From contig NZ_SZPQ01000006.1 in assembly GCF_005217455.1 (NCBI RefSeq), positions 62,001-126,000 of the forward strand: DNA of 64,000 bases. The letters run 5' to 3'. Below are positions 17,491-26,786 of this stretch, one piece after another. Position 1 is the first letter of the stretch, and every line of letters starts with the position of its first letter. A program made the translations under genes and the position numbers. This stretch comes from Martelella alba. GTDB taxonomy: Bacteria > Pseudomonadota > Gammaproteobacteria > Enterobacterales > Enterobacteriaceae. The notes beneath the pieces are model-generated. The model saw nothing but the letters and a program-made list of their open reading frames with translations. It was not told where the DNA came from and ran no database searches.

Positions 17491-19533
17491 TCAGCCCCGG
17501 ATGCCGTAGTGGCGCAACATGGCGTCCAGTTGCGGTTCGCGCCCGCGAAAGCGGGTGAACAGCGCCATGGGTTCCTCCGAACCGCCACGGGACAGAATAT
17601 TGTCCAGGAACGACTGGCCGGTTTCGCGATTGAAAATGCCTTCTTCCTCAAAACGCGACCAGGCGTCCGCCGCCAGCACATCGGCCCAGAGGTAGCTGTA
17701 ATAGCCGGCCGCGTACCCACCGGCGAAAATATGACTGAACGCATGGGGGAAACGGCTCCATTCCACCGCCGGCACGACCGCCACCTGCCGTTTCACCTCC
17801 GACAGGGTTTCGAGGATACGCGCGCCCTGCGCCTCGCTGTATTCATAGTGCATGCGAAAATCGAAGAGACCGAACTCCAACTGACGCAGAATGAACAAGG
17901 CCGCCTGATAGTTTTTCGCCGCCAGCATTTTATCGAGCAACGCCTTCGGCAAAGGCTCTTCGGTTTGGTAATGGCCGGAGATGAAAGCCAGCGCTTCCGG
18001 TCGCCAGCACCAGTTTTCCATAAATTGGCTGGGCAATTCCACCGCGTCCCAGGGCACGCCACTGATACCGGCCACCCCCGGGGTGTCGATGCGGGTCAGC
18101 ATATGGTGCAAGCCATGACCGAATTCATGGAATAGCGTGGTCACTTCATCGTGGGTGAACAAGGCGGGTTTGCCGTCCACCGGCCGGTTGAAATTACACG
18201 TCAGGTAAGCCACCGGTTTTTGCAGGTTGCCATCGGCTTTGCGCAACATGCCGACGCAGTCATCCATCCACGCCCCGCCGCGCTTGTTCTCCCGGGCATA
18301 CAAATCCAGATAGAAGCTGCCGCGCAGTTCTCCTTGCTGGTCGAACAAATCAAAGAACCGCACTTCAGGATGCCAGGTCTCGACATCGGTCCGCTCTTCG
18401 GCGGTCACGCCGTAAATCCGGTTCACGACCTCGAATAAGCCGCTTATGACCCGATGCTCCGGGAAGTAGGGCCGTAATTGCTCATCGCTGATGGCGTACA
18501 GAAATTGTTTCTGTTTCTCGCCGTAATAGGTCAGATCCCACGGCTGCAACGCGTGCTGACCATAATGCTCCGCCGCGAAGGCGCGTAATTGCGCCAGTTC
18601 CTGTTCGCCCTGGGGGCGGGCGCGTTTTGCCAGGTCGGTTAGAAAATCAAGGACTTGCTGAGGGCTTTGCGCCATTTTGGTGGCCAGGGATTTGTCGGCG
18701 AAACTGTCGAACCCCAATAACTGCGCCAGTTCGTGGCGCAATGCCAGAATCTCGCTCATGATCGGGCCGTTATCCCATTTACCGGCATTCGGTCCCTGAT
18801 CGGAAGCGCGGGTATTATAGGCCCGGTACATGTCCTCACGCAGGGCGGCGTTATCGCAATAGGTCATGACCGGCAGGTAGCTGGGTACGTCCAACGTCAG
18901 CAGCCAGCCATCCTGTCCTTTCGCCTCGGCCCGGGCCCGGGCGGCCGACAACGCGCTTTCAGGCATACCGGCCAACAGGGATTCGTCGGTAATGAGCCGG
19001 GTCCAGCCCATAGTGGCGTCAAGGACATTGTTACTATAGGCGGACCCCAACTCCGACAGGCGCGCGGCGATTTCACCATAGCGCCGCTGTTTTTCCGGCG
19101 GCAGGCCGATACCGGATAATTCGAAATCGCGCAAAGCGTTATCCACCGCTTTCTTGCGCGCCACACTCAATTCGGCGTAGCCGTCGCCGTCGCGCAAACT
19201 GCGGTAGGCTTCGTACAACCCTTTGTGCTGGCCGGCCCAGGTGCTGTACTCCGACAGCAGCGGCAAACATTGTTCATAGGCTTCCCGTAACTCGGGGCTA
19301 TTTTTCACCGCGTTAAGATGCCCCACCGGCGACCAGATACGGGCCAGATGATCGTCGGCCTCGGCCAACGGCTGGCAAAGAGTGTCCCAGCTATAGGGTT
19401 CGTCGAGCGCCACCACCCGCGAGACGGCACGCCGGCAGTCGTCCAGCGCGGCTTTCACGGCCGCAACGACATGTTCGGGTTTGATGGCGGAAAACGGCGG
19501 CAAAACAAAAGAAGACAGTAATGGATTTGTCAT
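17491..19533 (-). CDS. prlC: Oligopeptidase A (M3 metallopeptidase)
   Basis: A 680-residue thimet-type zinc oligopeptidase, identical in length to E. coli OpdA/PrlC. The zinc motif is intact ([15 protein letters not shown], near residue 470), with the downstream Glu ligand region ([10 protein letters not shown]) and the substrate-binding [21 protein letters not shown]. It degrades short peptides, including cleaved signal peptides, in the cytoplasm. I chose the ATG at 19533 (MTNPLLSSF) because E. coli begins there; an in-frame ATG at 19557 would add eight residues. It is the first gene of the prlC-rsmJ unit. Confidence 0.97.
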   Translation of the reverse strand: MTNPLLSSFVLPPFSAIKPEHVVAAVKAALDDCRRAVSRVVALDEPYSWDTLCQPLAEADDHLARIWSPVGHLNAVKNSPELREAYEQCLPLLSEYSTWAGQHKGLYEAYRSLRDGDGYAELSVARKKAVDNALRDFELSGIGLPPEKQRRYGEIAARLSELGSAYSNNVLDATMGWTRLITDESLLAGMPESALSAARARAEAKGQDGWLLTLDVPSYLPVMTYCDNAALREDMYRAYNTRASDQGPNAGKWDNGPIMSEILALRHELAQLLGFDSFADKSLATKMAQSPQQVLDFLTDLAKRARPQGEQELAQLRAFAAEHYGQHALQPWDLTYYGEKQKQFLYAISDEQLRPYFPEHRVISGLFEVVNRIYGVTAEERTDVETWHPEVRFFDLFDQQGELRGSFYLDLYARENKRGGAWMDDCVGMLRKADGNLQKPVAYLTCNFNRPVDGKPALFTHDEVTTLFHEFGHGLHHMLTRIDTPGVAGISGVPWDAVELPSQFMENWCWRPEALAFISGHYQTEEPLPKALLDKMLAAKNYQAALFILRQLEFGLFDFRMHYEYSEAQGARILETLSEVKRQVAVVPAVEWSRFPHAFSHIFAGGYAAGYYSYLWADVLAADAWSRFEEEGIFNRETGQSFLDNILSRGGSEEPMALFTRFRGREPQLDAMLRHYGIRG

Positions 19534-19680
19534 AGCGCGGCCCTGATTATCTTGCATGATTTATCTCAATAACATGAGGCTAACTCTAGCGAAAATCAAT
19601 GCGGCGAGTTCGGAATTGTCATTGAATATCATTGTTGCTAGTGTAACGATTACTATTTATCTCTATGACAAGGAAAAAAA

Positions 19681-20103
19681 ATGATAACCATACTTAATAG
19701 AATGCTCGACAGGCCGGATTTAGGGAAATTCATTTTGCGCCTGGCCTTCGCAGGGATGATGCTGCCCCACGGGATACACAAGATGATGCATGGCATAGAC
19801 AATATTATCGGCATGGTAGTACATCACGGTATGCCGGCATTCGTCGGTTATGGGGTGTATATCGGGGAAGTACTGATGCCCATCCTGTTGATTCTCGGTA
19901 TTCTGGTCAGACCGGCGGCGCTGATTTTCTGCTTTACCATGATCTTCGCCTGGCTTATCACCAACCCCGCGGCAATTTTCACTTTCGATAAAGTCGGCGG
20001 ATGGGGCGTGGAGATAATGGCGGTTTATTTCTTCGCCGGCCTGGCCATGGCGTTTTTGGGTTGTGGCCGAATCAGCATCATGAAGAACCCGGGTTGGCGT
20101 TGA
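19681..20103 (+). CDS. DoxX-family membrane protein
   Basis: A 140-residue protein with four hydrophobic helices (LRLAFAGMMLPHGIHKMM, VYIGEVLMPILLILGILVRP, ALIFCFTMIFAWLI, IMAVYFFAGLAMAFLG). The pattern fits the DoxX/YphA group, small inner-membrane proteins often tied to redox or thiol stress, without a settled activity. AAGGA lies 6-10 bases before the ATG at 19681. It is divergent from prlC. A run of 11-bp repeats follows, then the XRE gene, so it is likely monocistronic. Confidence 0.8.
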   Translation: MITILNRMLDRPDLGKFILRLAFAGMMLPHGIHKMMHGIDNIIGMVVHHGMPAFVGYGVYIGEVLMPILLILGILVRPAALIFCFTMIFAWLITNPAAIFTFDKVGGWGVEIMAVYFFAGLAMAFLGCGRISIMKNPGWR

Positions 20104-20156
20104 GCCGCCGCTGAATGAACCCGTTTCGCGCCGCCGCCGTCAGCGTTTCGCCGTAC

Positions 20157-20200
20157 TGTCGTAGTGCTGTCGTAGTGCTGTCGTACCGCTGTCGTGTCGG
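20157..20200. repeat. Four tandem copies of an 11-bp unit
   Basis: TGTCGTAGTGC occurs twice perfectly, then as TGTCGTACCGC and TGTCGTGTCGG. The array sits between the doxX-like gene and the XRE regulator and may vary in copy number by slippage. Confidence 0.85.
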
Positions 20201-20256
20201 CGTGCTCGTAACCCCGGTATCTTGATTATCGCCAACAACCACGAAGGAGGCGAATC

Positions 20257-20736
20257 ATGAGCGAATATCGGATAAAAGCATTAAGACTTTCTCGGGCCTG
20301 GTCGCAGGAGCACTTGGCCGAGTTGTCTTCACTGAGCATAAGAACCATACAGCGGATAGAAAACGGCGAGCAGGCCAGTTTGGAAACCCTGGCCGCCATT
20401 GCCGCCGCTTTTGATATGGGCGTCACCGACCTTTACGCCGGTCAAGCCGATTCCGGAGAGTGTCAGCAAGCACAAGCCGTCGATGAAAAACTGGCGAAAA
20501 TCAAACGGCAAATTGCCGCCGAGGCCCGATTTTACCGTCAAATGGGCAGTTATACCGTTATCAGCCTGCTGTTGATGTTTATCAACGCGTGGATAAATCA
20601 CGGAATTACCTGGTCCGCGGTGATCGTCGCCATTTTGGCCGTATTGCTTATCAATAAGGGGCTGAGAACGTTTGTGATAGATAAACGCATCGATAAGTGG
20701 AAAAGAAAAAAAATCGGCCAATTGCTTAACAAATAG
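20257..20736 (+). CDS. XRE-family regulator with C-terminal two-helix membrane domain (HTH-2TM)
   Basis: A 159-residue protein. Residues 1-65 are a Cro/CI-type HTH (LRLSRAWSQEHLAELSSLSI, RTIQRIENGEQASLETLAAI). After a charged linker with coiled-coil character (about 75-95), the C terminus carries a 2TM domain (YTVISLLLMFINAWI, AVIVAILAVLLINKGLRTF). The protein should therefore be anchored in the inner membrane with its DNA-binding domain inside. GAAGGAGG precedes the ATG. The yddG-type exporter begins 8 bases after its stop, so the two are co-transcribed. The signal it senses is unknown. Confidence 0.85.
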   Translation: MSEYRIKALRLSRAWSQEHLAELSSLSIRTIQRIENGEQASLETLAAIAAAFDMGVTDLYAGQADSGECQQAQAVDEKLAKIKRQIAAEARFYRQMGSYTVISLLLMFINAWINHGITWSAVIVAILAVLLINKGLRTFVIDKRIDKWKRKKIGQLLNK

Positions 20737-20744
20737 ACTTTATA

Positions 20745-21647
20745 GTGAAACTTTTTTCATCCGAAGGCAAAGCGACCCTGGCGGGGTTAACGGCAATTCT
20801 GCTCTGGAGTAGCACCATTGGTCTGATACGCAGCGTCAGCGAAGCGCTGGGGCCCATTGGCGGCGCCGCGGTAATCTACAGCGTCAGTTCGCTTTTTTTA
20901 CTGTTACTGGTGGGGTTGCCCTCCCTGCGCGGTTTCCCCCGCAAGTATCTGCTGGCAGGAGGCGTACTGTTCGCCAGTTACGAGATATTTTTATCGCTGG
21001 CGCTGGGTTTTGCCCGCGATCGCACCCAAGCCATCGAAATCGGCATGGTCAATTATCTATGGCCCAGTTTTACCATTGCGCTGGCGGTGGTGTTCAACGG
21101 CGAAAAAGCCAACAAATTGCTGTTGCCGGGGCTGCTACTGTGCCTATACGGTATCGGCTGGATTATGGGCGGCGGCGACGGCTGGTCGCCGCAACGCATA
21201 GGCGGCAATATTTTATCCAACCCCCTGAGTTACGGCCTGGCGTTCTGCGGCGCGCTGATTTGGGCGGCATATTGCAATATCACCAAGAAATGGGCCGGCG
21301 GCAAAGACGGCGTGACGTTATTTTTTCTGCTGACCGCCGCCACCCTCTGGATCCAGTATGGCTTCAGCCAAGAGCGGGGCATGCATATCGATTTGCCGTC
21401 CGCCTGGCGCTTCCTGGCGGCCGGCGGCGCGTCGGCGGTGGCTTATGCGGCCTGGAACCGCGGCATCATGCACGGCAACCTGGTGTTGCTGGCCACCGCG
21501 TCCTACTTCACGCCAGTGTTATCATCGCTACTGGCGGGTGTGCTGCTCAATACCCGGTTGCAGCCATCTTTCTGGTTTGGCGTGGTCATGGTGACCGCCG
21601 GTTCGCTACTGTGCTGGCTGGCCACCCGCCGAAGCGGGCGGCGTTAG
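20745..21647 (+). CDS. yddG: YddG-type aromatic amino acid exporter (EamA/DMT superfamily)
   Basis: A 300-residue, ten-helix drug/metabolite transporter closely resembling E. coli YddG (293 residues): GLIRSVSEALGPIGGAA, YLWPSFTIALAVVFNGEK, NPLSYGLAFCGALIWAAYC, GSLLCWLATRR. YddG exports aromatic amino acids and related compounds. The start is a GTG at 20745, with AAACAAATAGAC upstream and no good ribosome site, so translation is probably coupled to the XRE gene that ends 8 bases before. The stop is followed by a GC-rich hairpin ending in CCGGCTTTTT that may be the terminator. Confidence 0.88.
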   Translation: MKLFSSEGKATLAGLTAILLWSSTIGLIRSVSEALGPIGGAAVIYSVSSLFLLLLVGLPSLRGFPRKYLLAGGVLFASYEIFLSLALGFARDRTQAIEIGMVNYLWPSFTIALAVVFNGEKANKLLLPGLLLCLYGIGWIMGGGDGWSPQRIGGNILSNPLSYGLAFCGALIWAAYCNITKKWAGGKDGVTLFFLLTAATLWIQYGFSQERGMHIDLPSAWRFLAAGGASAVAYAAWNRGIMHGNLVLLATASYFTPVLSSLLAGVLLNTRLQPSFWFGVVMVTAGSLLCWLATRRSGRR

Positions 21648-21737
21648 AGCCGGTTATTGTCCGGCGGCGCCTATCCGGCTTTTTCATGCCCGCGTCTTGG
21701 CGCCCTCGATGCGGGGGAAACAGGCCGCCGTCCTGCC

Positions 21738-22178
21738 TCAGTGCGAGTAGCTCGGTTCGCGGATCACCGTGACCGGGCACTCGGCGTTATCGATAACCTG
21801 CCGGGCCACCGACCCCATCAGCCAGCGTTCGATATGGGAAAAGCCGCGGTGGCCAACGATAATATGGTCGATTTTATGATTCTCGGCGTAATGCAGGATC
21901 ATGACCGCCGGATTGCCGACCTCCATCTCTTTAACGATGTCGATATCCTGGTATGCGGGGTCACCGTCCATACCGGCGAATATCGCCCCGTAGATTTCCT
22001 TGGCATTTTTGATAATCATTTCCGTGGCGGTGCCGCTGCCGAATTGCGGCAATTGACAAACGGATACGATATGCAATCGGGCGCCATATCGCCGGACAAA
22101 GTCACAGGCAAAATCCAACGCCTTCTTCGCGCAGTCGGAATCATCATAAGCGATAAGCACATTTTTCACCTCGGCCAT
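21738..22178 (-). CDS. Universal stress protein, UspF/UspG-like (ATP-binding type)
   Basis: A 146-residue Usp-domain protein. It opens with NVLIAYDDSDCAKKALDFAC and carries the ATP-binding loop G-x2-G-x9-G-S (GHRGFSHIERWLMGSVARQV), followed by the terminal strand CPVTVIREP. This loop separates it from UspA at 16217. GAGGGGG before the ATG at 22178 decides the start; the open frame continues upstream to 22325. It converges on yddG and stands alone upstream of a 455-base gap. Confidence 0.88.
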   Translation of the reverse strand: MAEVKNVLIAYDDSDCAKKALDFACDFVRRYGARLHIVSVCQLPQFGSGTATEMIIKNAKEIYGAIFAGMDGDPAYQDIDIVKEMEVGNPAVMILHYAENHKIDHIIVGHRGFSHIERWLMGSVARQVIDNAECPVTVIREPSYSH

Positions 22179-22633
22179 GGCTGCCCCCTCTGGTATGCGT
22201 CCTATGGACGGTTTTGTCTCCCATGCGCCGATGTTTGACCGACTAACCGGCGGGTCCCGCTTCAGCATACACCCCTGGCGCCCGCAGGGACATGCTACGG
22301 GGAGAAACGCCGCGTCGCTTCGCACAAATCGTAAAAGGATATCAATGGGTAATCCTGTCTGAGCGACATTCCGCCCGCGCCGTTGCCGGCAATCAGCCGG
22401 TGAGCGGGGGGCATTCGGCAGGGGATGGGGAATTGAACAGCCGGCAGAATGTCATTGCACACCTTCCCGCCAATCTTTTCGCATAATGTGTCCATCGCGG
22501 ATAACGGGCGGGAAGCATCAATCGGCCGCTCACACTCCGAATACGTCGAGTCGCATCGCGGCGGCAAGCGAGCGTAGCCAATAGGCGACGTGCCGTATGC
22601 CGAGACTATCACCTCAAGACCTCTGGAGCAGTT
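22179..22633. other. Intergenic region between the usp gene and the O-methyltransferase
   Basis: 455 bases between divergent genes. It holds a short-form ERIC repeat at 22541-22608 just upstream of the methyltransferase. Small overlapping frames here have no recognisable product. Confidence 0.6.
22541..22608. repeat. ERIC-type repeat, short form
   Basis: ATACGTCGAGTCGCATCGCG opens the element, then GCGGCAAGCGAGCGTAGCCA and a diverged right arm GACGTGCCGTATGCCGAG. The centre is deleted as in the copies at 15927 and 54574. Confidence 0.7.
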
Positions 22634-23659
22634 ATGGGCAAACATGATCTTTCCGGCGCCGGCAATGTCAACGACGGATTATATTTACTGGAGCAGGCGG
22701 CGGGCTATGCCTTCCCGGCGGCGCTCAGGGTGGCGGCCGAGTTGGACATAGCCCATTGCCTGGCGCAGGGTGCGAAAACCGCCGAGGAGCTTGGCGCGGT
22801 TCTGGGCATCGACCCAGGCCAACTGCGGCGTATTCTCCGCCTGCTGGCTACCCGGGATATTTTTCGGGAAACCGCCGATCGGCAATTTGTTCTGACGCCG
22901 GCGGCGGAGTTCCTCCGTTCCGATTATCCCAATTCCCTGCGCCCGGCGGTGTTAATGCTCACGGACAAAACCCTATGGGATCCGTCGGGACGGCTGACGG
23001 AATGTGCGCGCGGCATCCCTGTCTTCAAGAATTTATTCGGTATGCCTTTTTTTGAATATTGGCAACAACCCCATAGGCCGGCGGAGGATTTCCACGCCGG
23101 CCTCTATTCCATGTCGGAGGTGGAGAACGCGCTGCTGATTCGCCATTATGCGTTCCCCGCCCACAGCACGGTTGTCGATGTGGCCGGCGGCTTTGGCGGG
23201 ATGCTATTGCGTATTATGCAAACGCATCCCACCGTGCGGGGTATATTGTTTGATCAGCGGCACGTCCTGCAACGGCATCGACTGGACGAACTTCAAGATA
23301 CCTCCCGCTGGCAACTGGTCGAGGGGGATTTTTTCCAATCCTGCCCCCGTGGCGATATTTATTTGTTGAAACATACGCTTCACGACTGGGATGACGAGCA
23401 TGCGATGCGCATACTGGAAAATTGCCGCAAGGCCATGGCGCCCGACGGCAAAGTTCTCATCATTGATAGCGTTATCCCCGAAGGCAATATGCCCCATTTT
23501 AGCAAGATAATGGATCTGCTGGTCATGAGTTGTCTGGAAGGCGCCCGCGAGCGCACCGTTGAAGAGCTGGAACACTTGCTGGCCGGCGCGGGATTGCGGC
23601 TCAACCAAGTCATTGATACGGGTTTTTATATGCCCATTGTCGAGGCGATGGTTATTTGA
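22634..23659 (+). CDS. COMT-like SAM-dependent O-methyltransferase
   Basis: A 341-residue class I methyltransferase with the plant-COMT/acetylserotonin-O-methyltransferase layout: an N-terminal winged-helix dimerisation domain (about 10-95, LDIAHCLAQGAKTAEELGAV) and a C-terminal Rossmann domain. The SAM motif is VVDVAGGFGGMLLRI and the catalytic His region is LKHTLHDWDDEHAMRIL. Such enzymes methylate hydroxyl groups of small aromatic or polyketide substrates. No biosynthetic partner gene lies next to it, so the substrate is open. A terminator follows at 23675. Confidence 0.82.
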   Translation: MGKHDLSGAGNVNDGLYLLEQAAGYAFPAALRVAAELDIAHCLAQGAKTAEELGAVLGIDPGQLRRILRLLATRDIFRETADRQFVLTPAAEFLRSDYPNSLRPAVLMLTDKTLWDPSGRLTECARGIPVFKNLFGMPFFEYWQQPHRPAEDFHAGLYSMSEVENALLIRHYAFPAHSTVVDVAGGFGGMLLRIMQTHPTVRGILFDQRHVLQRHRLDELQDTSRWQLVEGDFFQSCPRGDIYLLKHTLHDWDDEHAMRILENCRKAMAPDGKVLIIDSVIPEGNMPHFSKIMDLLVMSCLEGARERTVEELEHLLAGAGLRLNQVIDTGFYMPIVEAMVI

Positions 23660-23674
23660 ACGGGAAGATAACCG

Positions 23675-23729
23675 GCAACCGATAGGTGTTTATCCTCGCC
23701 CGCCAATAGGATAAACGGTTGCTGTTTTT
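23675..23729 (+). terminator. Rho-independent terminator after the O-methyltransferase gene
   Basis: GTTTATCC (23688-23695) pairs with GGATAAAC (23709-23716); GCAACC (23675-23680) and GGTTGC (23717-23722) extend the stem after a bulge. TGTTTTTA follows. Confidence 0.8.
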
Positions 23730-23795
23730 ACCGCTGGGCGAGCGGACATCCCTCGTCCGTTCCCCCCTCATATCTAAACAACGATGTCGTTACTG

Positions 23796-23920
23796 ATACT
23801 CGTCATACTTCAAGTTGCCTCTTTGTTGGCGGCGCTCGCTCACCCCAGTCACATCGTTAACTCTGCTCCCAAGGACTGACTCGCTTGCCGCCATGATGCA
23901 ACTCGAATGAATGAGAATAT
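23796..23920. repeat. Full-length ERIC-type repeat
   Basis: The best-preserved copy in the window, about 125 bases. It begins ATACTCGTCATACTTCAAGT, contains CGCTCACCCCAGTCAC (the reverse of the classical GTGACTGGGGTGAGCG core) and ends with ATGCAACTCGAATGAATGAG. The arms pair to form a long imperfect hairpin. Confidence 0.9.
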
Positions 23921-24408
23921 ATAATTTTTTTTTATCGCCTTAGCTACATATTCGCTGCTTTACATGGCGGTAATGAATATATCGTATTGTCTTCAATTTC
24001 ATTTTTTCATTATGGGAGAAAATTTGCCATACAGCAGAAATCATTTCTTGGTTTCTGAAATCGCATTTACTTATACTTTCTCTTTTAACAGGGTTGTGTA
24101 AAGTACGTTACAGATAAAAACAACGCACCTGATATAAGTATCGAAAACACATACCAATAGTCTCCGGGGAAAATAAATTTCGAGGGCGTTAAAAACGCGA
24201 GAGCATAGGAATTATCTATGACAGGCAAAGATAACTTTCAGCTAACGTGTTCACGGCAACGCGTAACAACAAACATTGTCGCGGCATTTAGCGGTCATGA
24301 GGCTGAATAGCCGGCTGAGTTGATCGCGTCCAATTTTTATAATTTTTTTATCGGGAGCCTGTATGAAGAGGACCCTTGTATCACCAGCTTATTTCGCGGG
24401 GAAGGGGC
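23921..24408. other. AT-rich intergenic region upstream of the flavoenzyme pseudogene
   Basis: This stretch is clearly AT-richer than its surroundings and shows no gene. TTGATCGCGTCCAA at 24320-24333 resembles an FNR/Crp-type site (TTGAT-N4-ATCAA with two mismatches). GGGAG followed by an ATG at 24363 is a good translation start but opens a frame that does not encode the flavoenzyme. Confidence 0.45.
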
Positions 24409-26239
24409 ATGAAAAAAGTGGATTATGGCGTCTTGTTTGAGAAAGTCAAAATAGGCCCTTTGGTATTAAAAAACCGTTTCGTCATGGCGCCCATGTCTGT
24501 GCATATGAGCCATGACGGCAGTGTCACCCCGGAAGAAATCGCCTTCTATGAACGCCGGGCCAGAGGCGGAGCGGCGATGCTTATCGTGGGTTCGGTCTGT
24601 ATCATTCCGGTCGGGAAACCAGCATTGACGTCACAGGGTATCAACCCGTTGCACCCTCTTATTTTGAGCCTGAAATCTATTCGATTTTCAAAGCCGAGTA
24701 TTCTCCCCCCAGAGAATTGACCACCGGAGAAGTCGCCCATTATGTGGAATATTTTGCCCAAGCGATATGGCGCGCCAAACAAGCCGGCTTCGATTCAGTA
24801 GAGCTGCACGGCGCTCATGGCTATCTCATCTGCGCTTTTATGTCGCCACTGACCAACAAAAGAACAGACCGCTATGGTGGGAGTTTTCTGGGAAGGATGC
24901 AATTCATTACGGAAATCATGGAGCGTTCTCGGGAACGGGTGGGAGATTATCCGATAAGTATCCGTATCGTCGGTGATGAGTGCCGCGATGGCGGCATTGA
25001 CCCCCATTTGTCCGTCCGCATTGCCCGTTACCTTGAAAAACTGGGGGTGGCGGCAATAAGCGTATCGGCAGGGATGTACCCGTATATCCGTACCGTACCG
25101 AATACCTATCATAAGAAAGGCGTAAATCTCTATCTGGCGGAAAATATCCGCGATGCGGTGAGTATTCCGGTAATGGCCGCCGGGCAGTTAAGTTCTCCGG
25201 ATATCCAGACGGAAGCGATTACCCGAAAAAAAGCGGACGTGATTGCGCTGGGCAGGGCGCTCATCGCCGATCCCGATTACCCAAACAAGTTACCGCGGGG
25301 AGATCTTGACGATATCGTTTATTGTATCGCCTGCAACAAAGGATGCCATGACCGCACCGCCGGAGAACGGGCGGTGAAATGCATGCTCAACGTGCAAACG
25401 GACAGGGAAACACAAGCCGCTTACGCAATAAAACACGCGGAACGCACACAACAGGTGATGGTGGCCGGCGCCGGACCCGCCGGCATGGAGGCGGCCCGGG
25501 TGGTCGCCCTGCAAGGTCACAACGTCTCGCTGTTTGACGCCGCCGGGGATATCGGCGGGAAAATCGTGCAATCCGCACTGGCGCCCGGTAAAGAAAGCTA
25601 TCTTGATGTGCTGGCTTACCTTCGACGTCAATTGGCCAGGTTACAGGTAAAAATTTATACCGGCCGCCGCATAACCCAAAACGACATTATCGACCTGGCT
25701 TATGACGCCATTGTGGTTGCCACGGGTTCAGTGGATAAAACCCCTGCGATCGCCGGGTTGGTCCCCGGGAAAATGATGTCCACCGAAAGCGTTTTTTCGC
25801 ATCCTGAGCGGGTGGGCGACAGAGCGGTCATCATTGGCGGCGGGGACGTGGGCGCGGAGTTGGCGCATTTTATTATGTCGGTCAGAAAGGTCGAGATCTT
25901 TATTATTGATCCCCAGGAACATATCGCACACGGCATGCCTCAGGATTCAAGAATCTGTCTGCTTGACGAACTGAAAACAGATACTCAGTTGCACATTATC
26001 AGCCGGCGCGTGTCAGCCGAATTGATAACGATAAGGTTTTTTATACCCAGGACGGTGGCGAGCGCTTAGTCGAATCTATTGACAATATCATTCTTTCCAC
26101 AGGGGCCAGATATGATGACTCGCTAAAGGCGTCTTTGAAAAAGATCAATGAAAACATAGAAATTATCGGTGATGTGGAACAACCGGGCGATATGGTTAAG
26201 GCAATTCGTCAGGGATATGAAACGGCCTTGAAAATCTAG
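24409..26239 (+). pseudogene. Broken NADH:flavin oxidoreductase (old-yellow-enzyme/FadH/enoate-reductase-like, Fe-S)
   Basis: Three frames together encode one protein. Segment 1 (to about 24638) is the start of the TIM barrel (LFEKVKIGPLVLKNRFVMAP). Segment 2 (about 24639-26020) continues with PVAPSYFEPE, ELHGAHGYLICAFMSPLTNKR, the 4Fe-4S motif CIACNKGC plus a later Cys (C-x2-C-x3-C-x11-C) and the FAD/NAD domain (VMVAGAGPAGMEAARV, AVIIGGGDVGAELAHF). Segment 3 (about 26021-26239) is the C terminus (STGARYDDS, GDVEQPGDMVKAIRQGYE). The frame changes near 24639 and near 26020, and roughly 45-50 codons with the substrate-channel part are missing at the first break. The gene should therefore be non-functional. 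Relatives reduce activated double bonds. Confidence 0.85.
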
Positions 26240-26252
26240 CTGAGGGTATATC

Positions 26253-26426
26253 ATGAAAATCTGGGCAGTAATGATGGGGTTTGAATTTTTGCTTTTTGGC
26301 GTTGCCGCAATAATGGTCATTATCTGGATGCGCCAACCGGATGATCATTTAGACGACATGCTGAAGGAAATTGAGCGGCAAGACCTTAACCGGCTTTCGA
26401 ATGAAAAAGTCACAGGGGCGGAATGA
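26253..26426 (+). CDS. Small single-pass membrane protein, unknown function
   Basis: A 57-residue frame (starting MKIWAVMMGFEFLLFGVAAI) with one hydrophobic helix followed by an acidic/basic cytoplasmic-type tail (DDHLDDMLKEIERQDLNR). GAGGG lies 6 bases before the ATG. It begins 13 bases after the stop of the broken flavoenzyme and so would share its transcript. I do not recognise the family. It could be an accessory subunit of the old enzyme system or an accidental frame. Confidence 0.5.
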   Translation: MKIWAVMMGFEFLLFGVAAIMVIIWMRQPDDHLDDMLKEIERQDLNRLSNEKVTGAE

Positions 26427-26441
26427 AATGAATAACCGGAC

Positions 26442-26738
26442 ATGTTCAATTTTCTTATTTTCGATTCAATCAACCAAAGCTATAACAGCGCGTTCGTGAG
26501 GGTCTGTAACTTTCTTTACCTTTATTCTGAATATATGAACAACGCTGGAAACCCGTTCTGCGATATTAACCTCACACATGAAGAGATCTCCAATGTCGTC
26601 GCGGTTTCCCGTGTTCAGGTCTCTTACATCATCAGTAAACTCAAAAAAGAGTTGGTGATTTCCTCTTCGCGGGGAAGGTTAAGGGTAGAAAACAAGGCGC
26701 TACTGGGTAAATATTGCTCAGGGGAAACATTGGGATAA
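26442..26738 (+). pseudogene. Crp/Fnr-type HTH domain remnant (cyclic-nucleotide domain missing)
   Basis: A 98-residue frame whose C-terminal 65 residues fit the Crp/Fnr winged helix (LTHEEISNVVAVSRVQVSYI, ISKLKKELVISSSRGRLRV). Crp-family regulators are about 220 residues, with a cyclic-nucleotide-like sensor in front; here only the dimerisation helix and the DNA-binding domain are present. Upstream sequence encodes the small membrane protein instead. It is either a stranded fragment or a rare free-standing HTH. Its place between two pseudogenes favours decay. Confidence 0.6.
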
Positions 26739-26786
26739 CTGTTTTTCCGAAGGCCATGCTCCATTTGTTAGCAAGAAGGTGACCTG

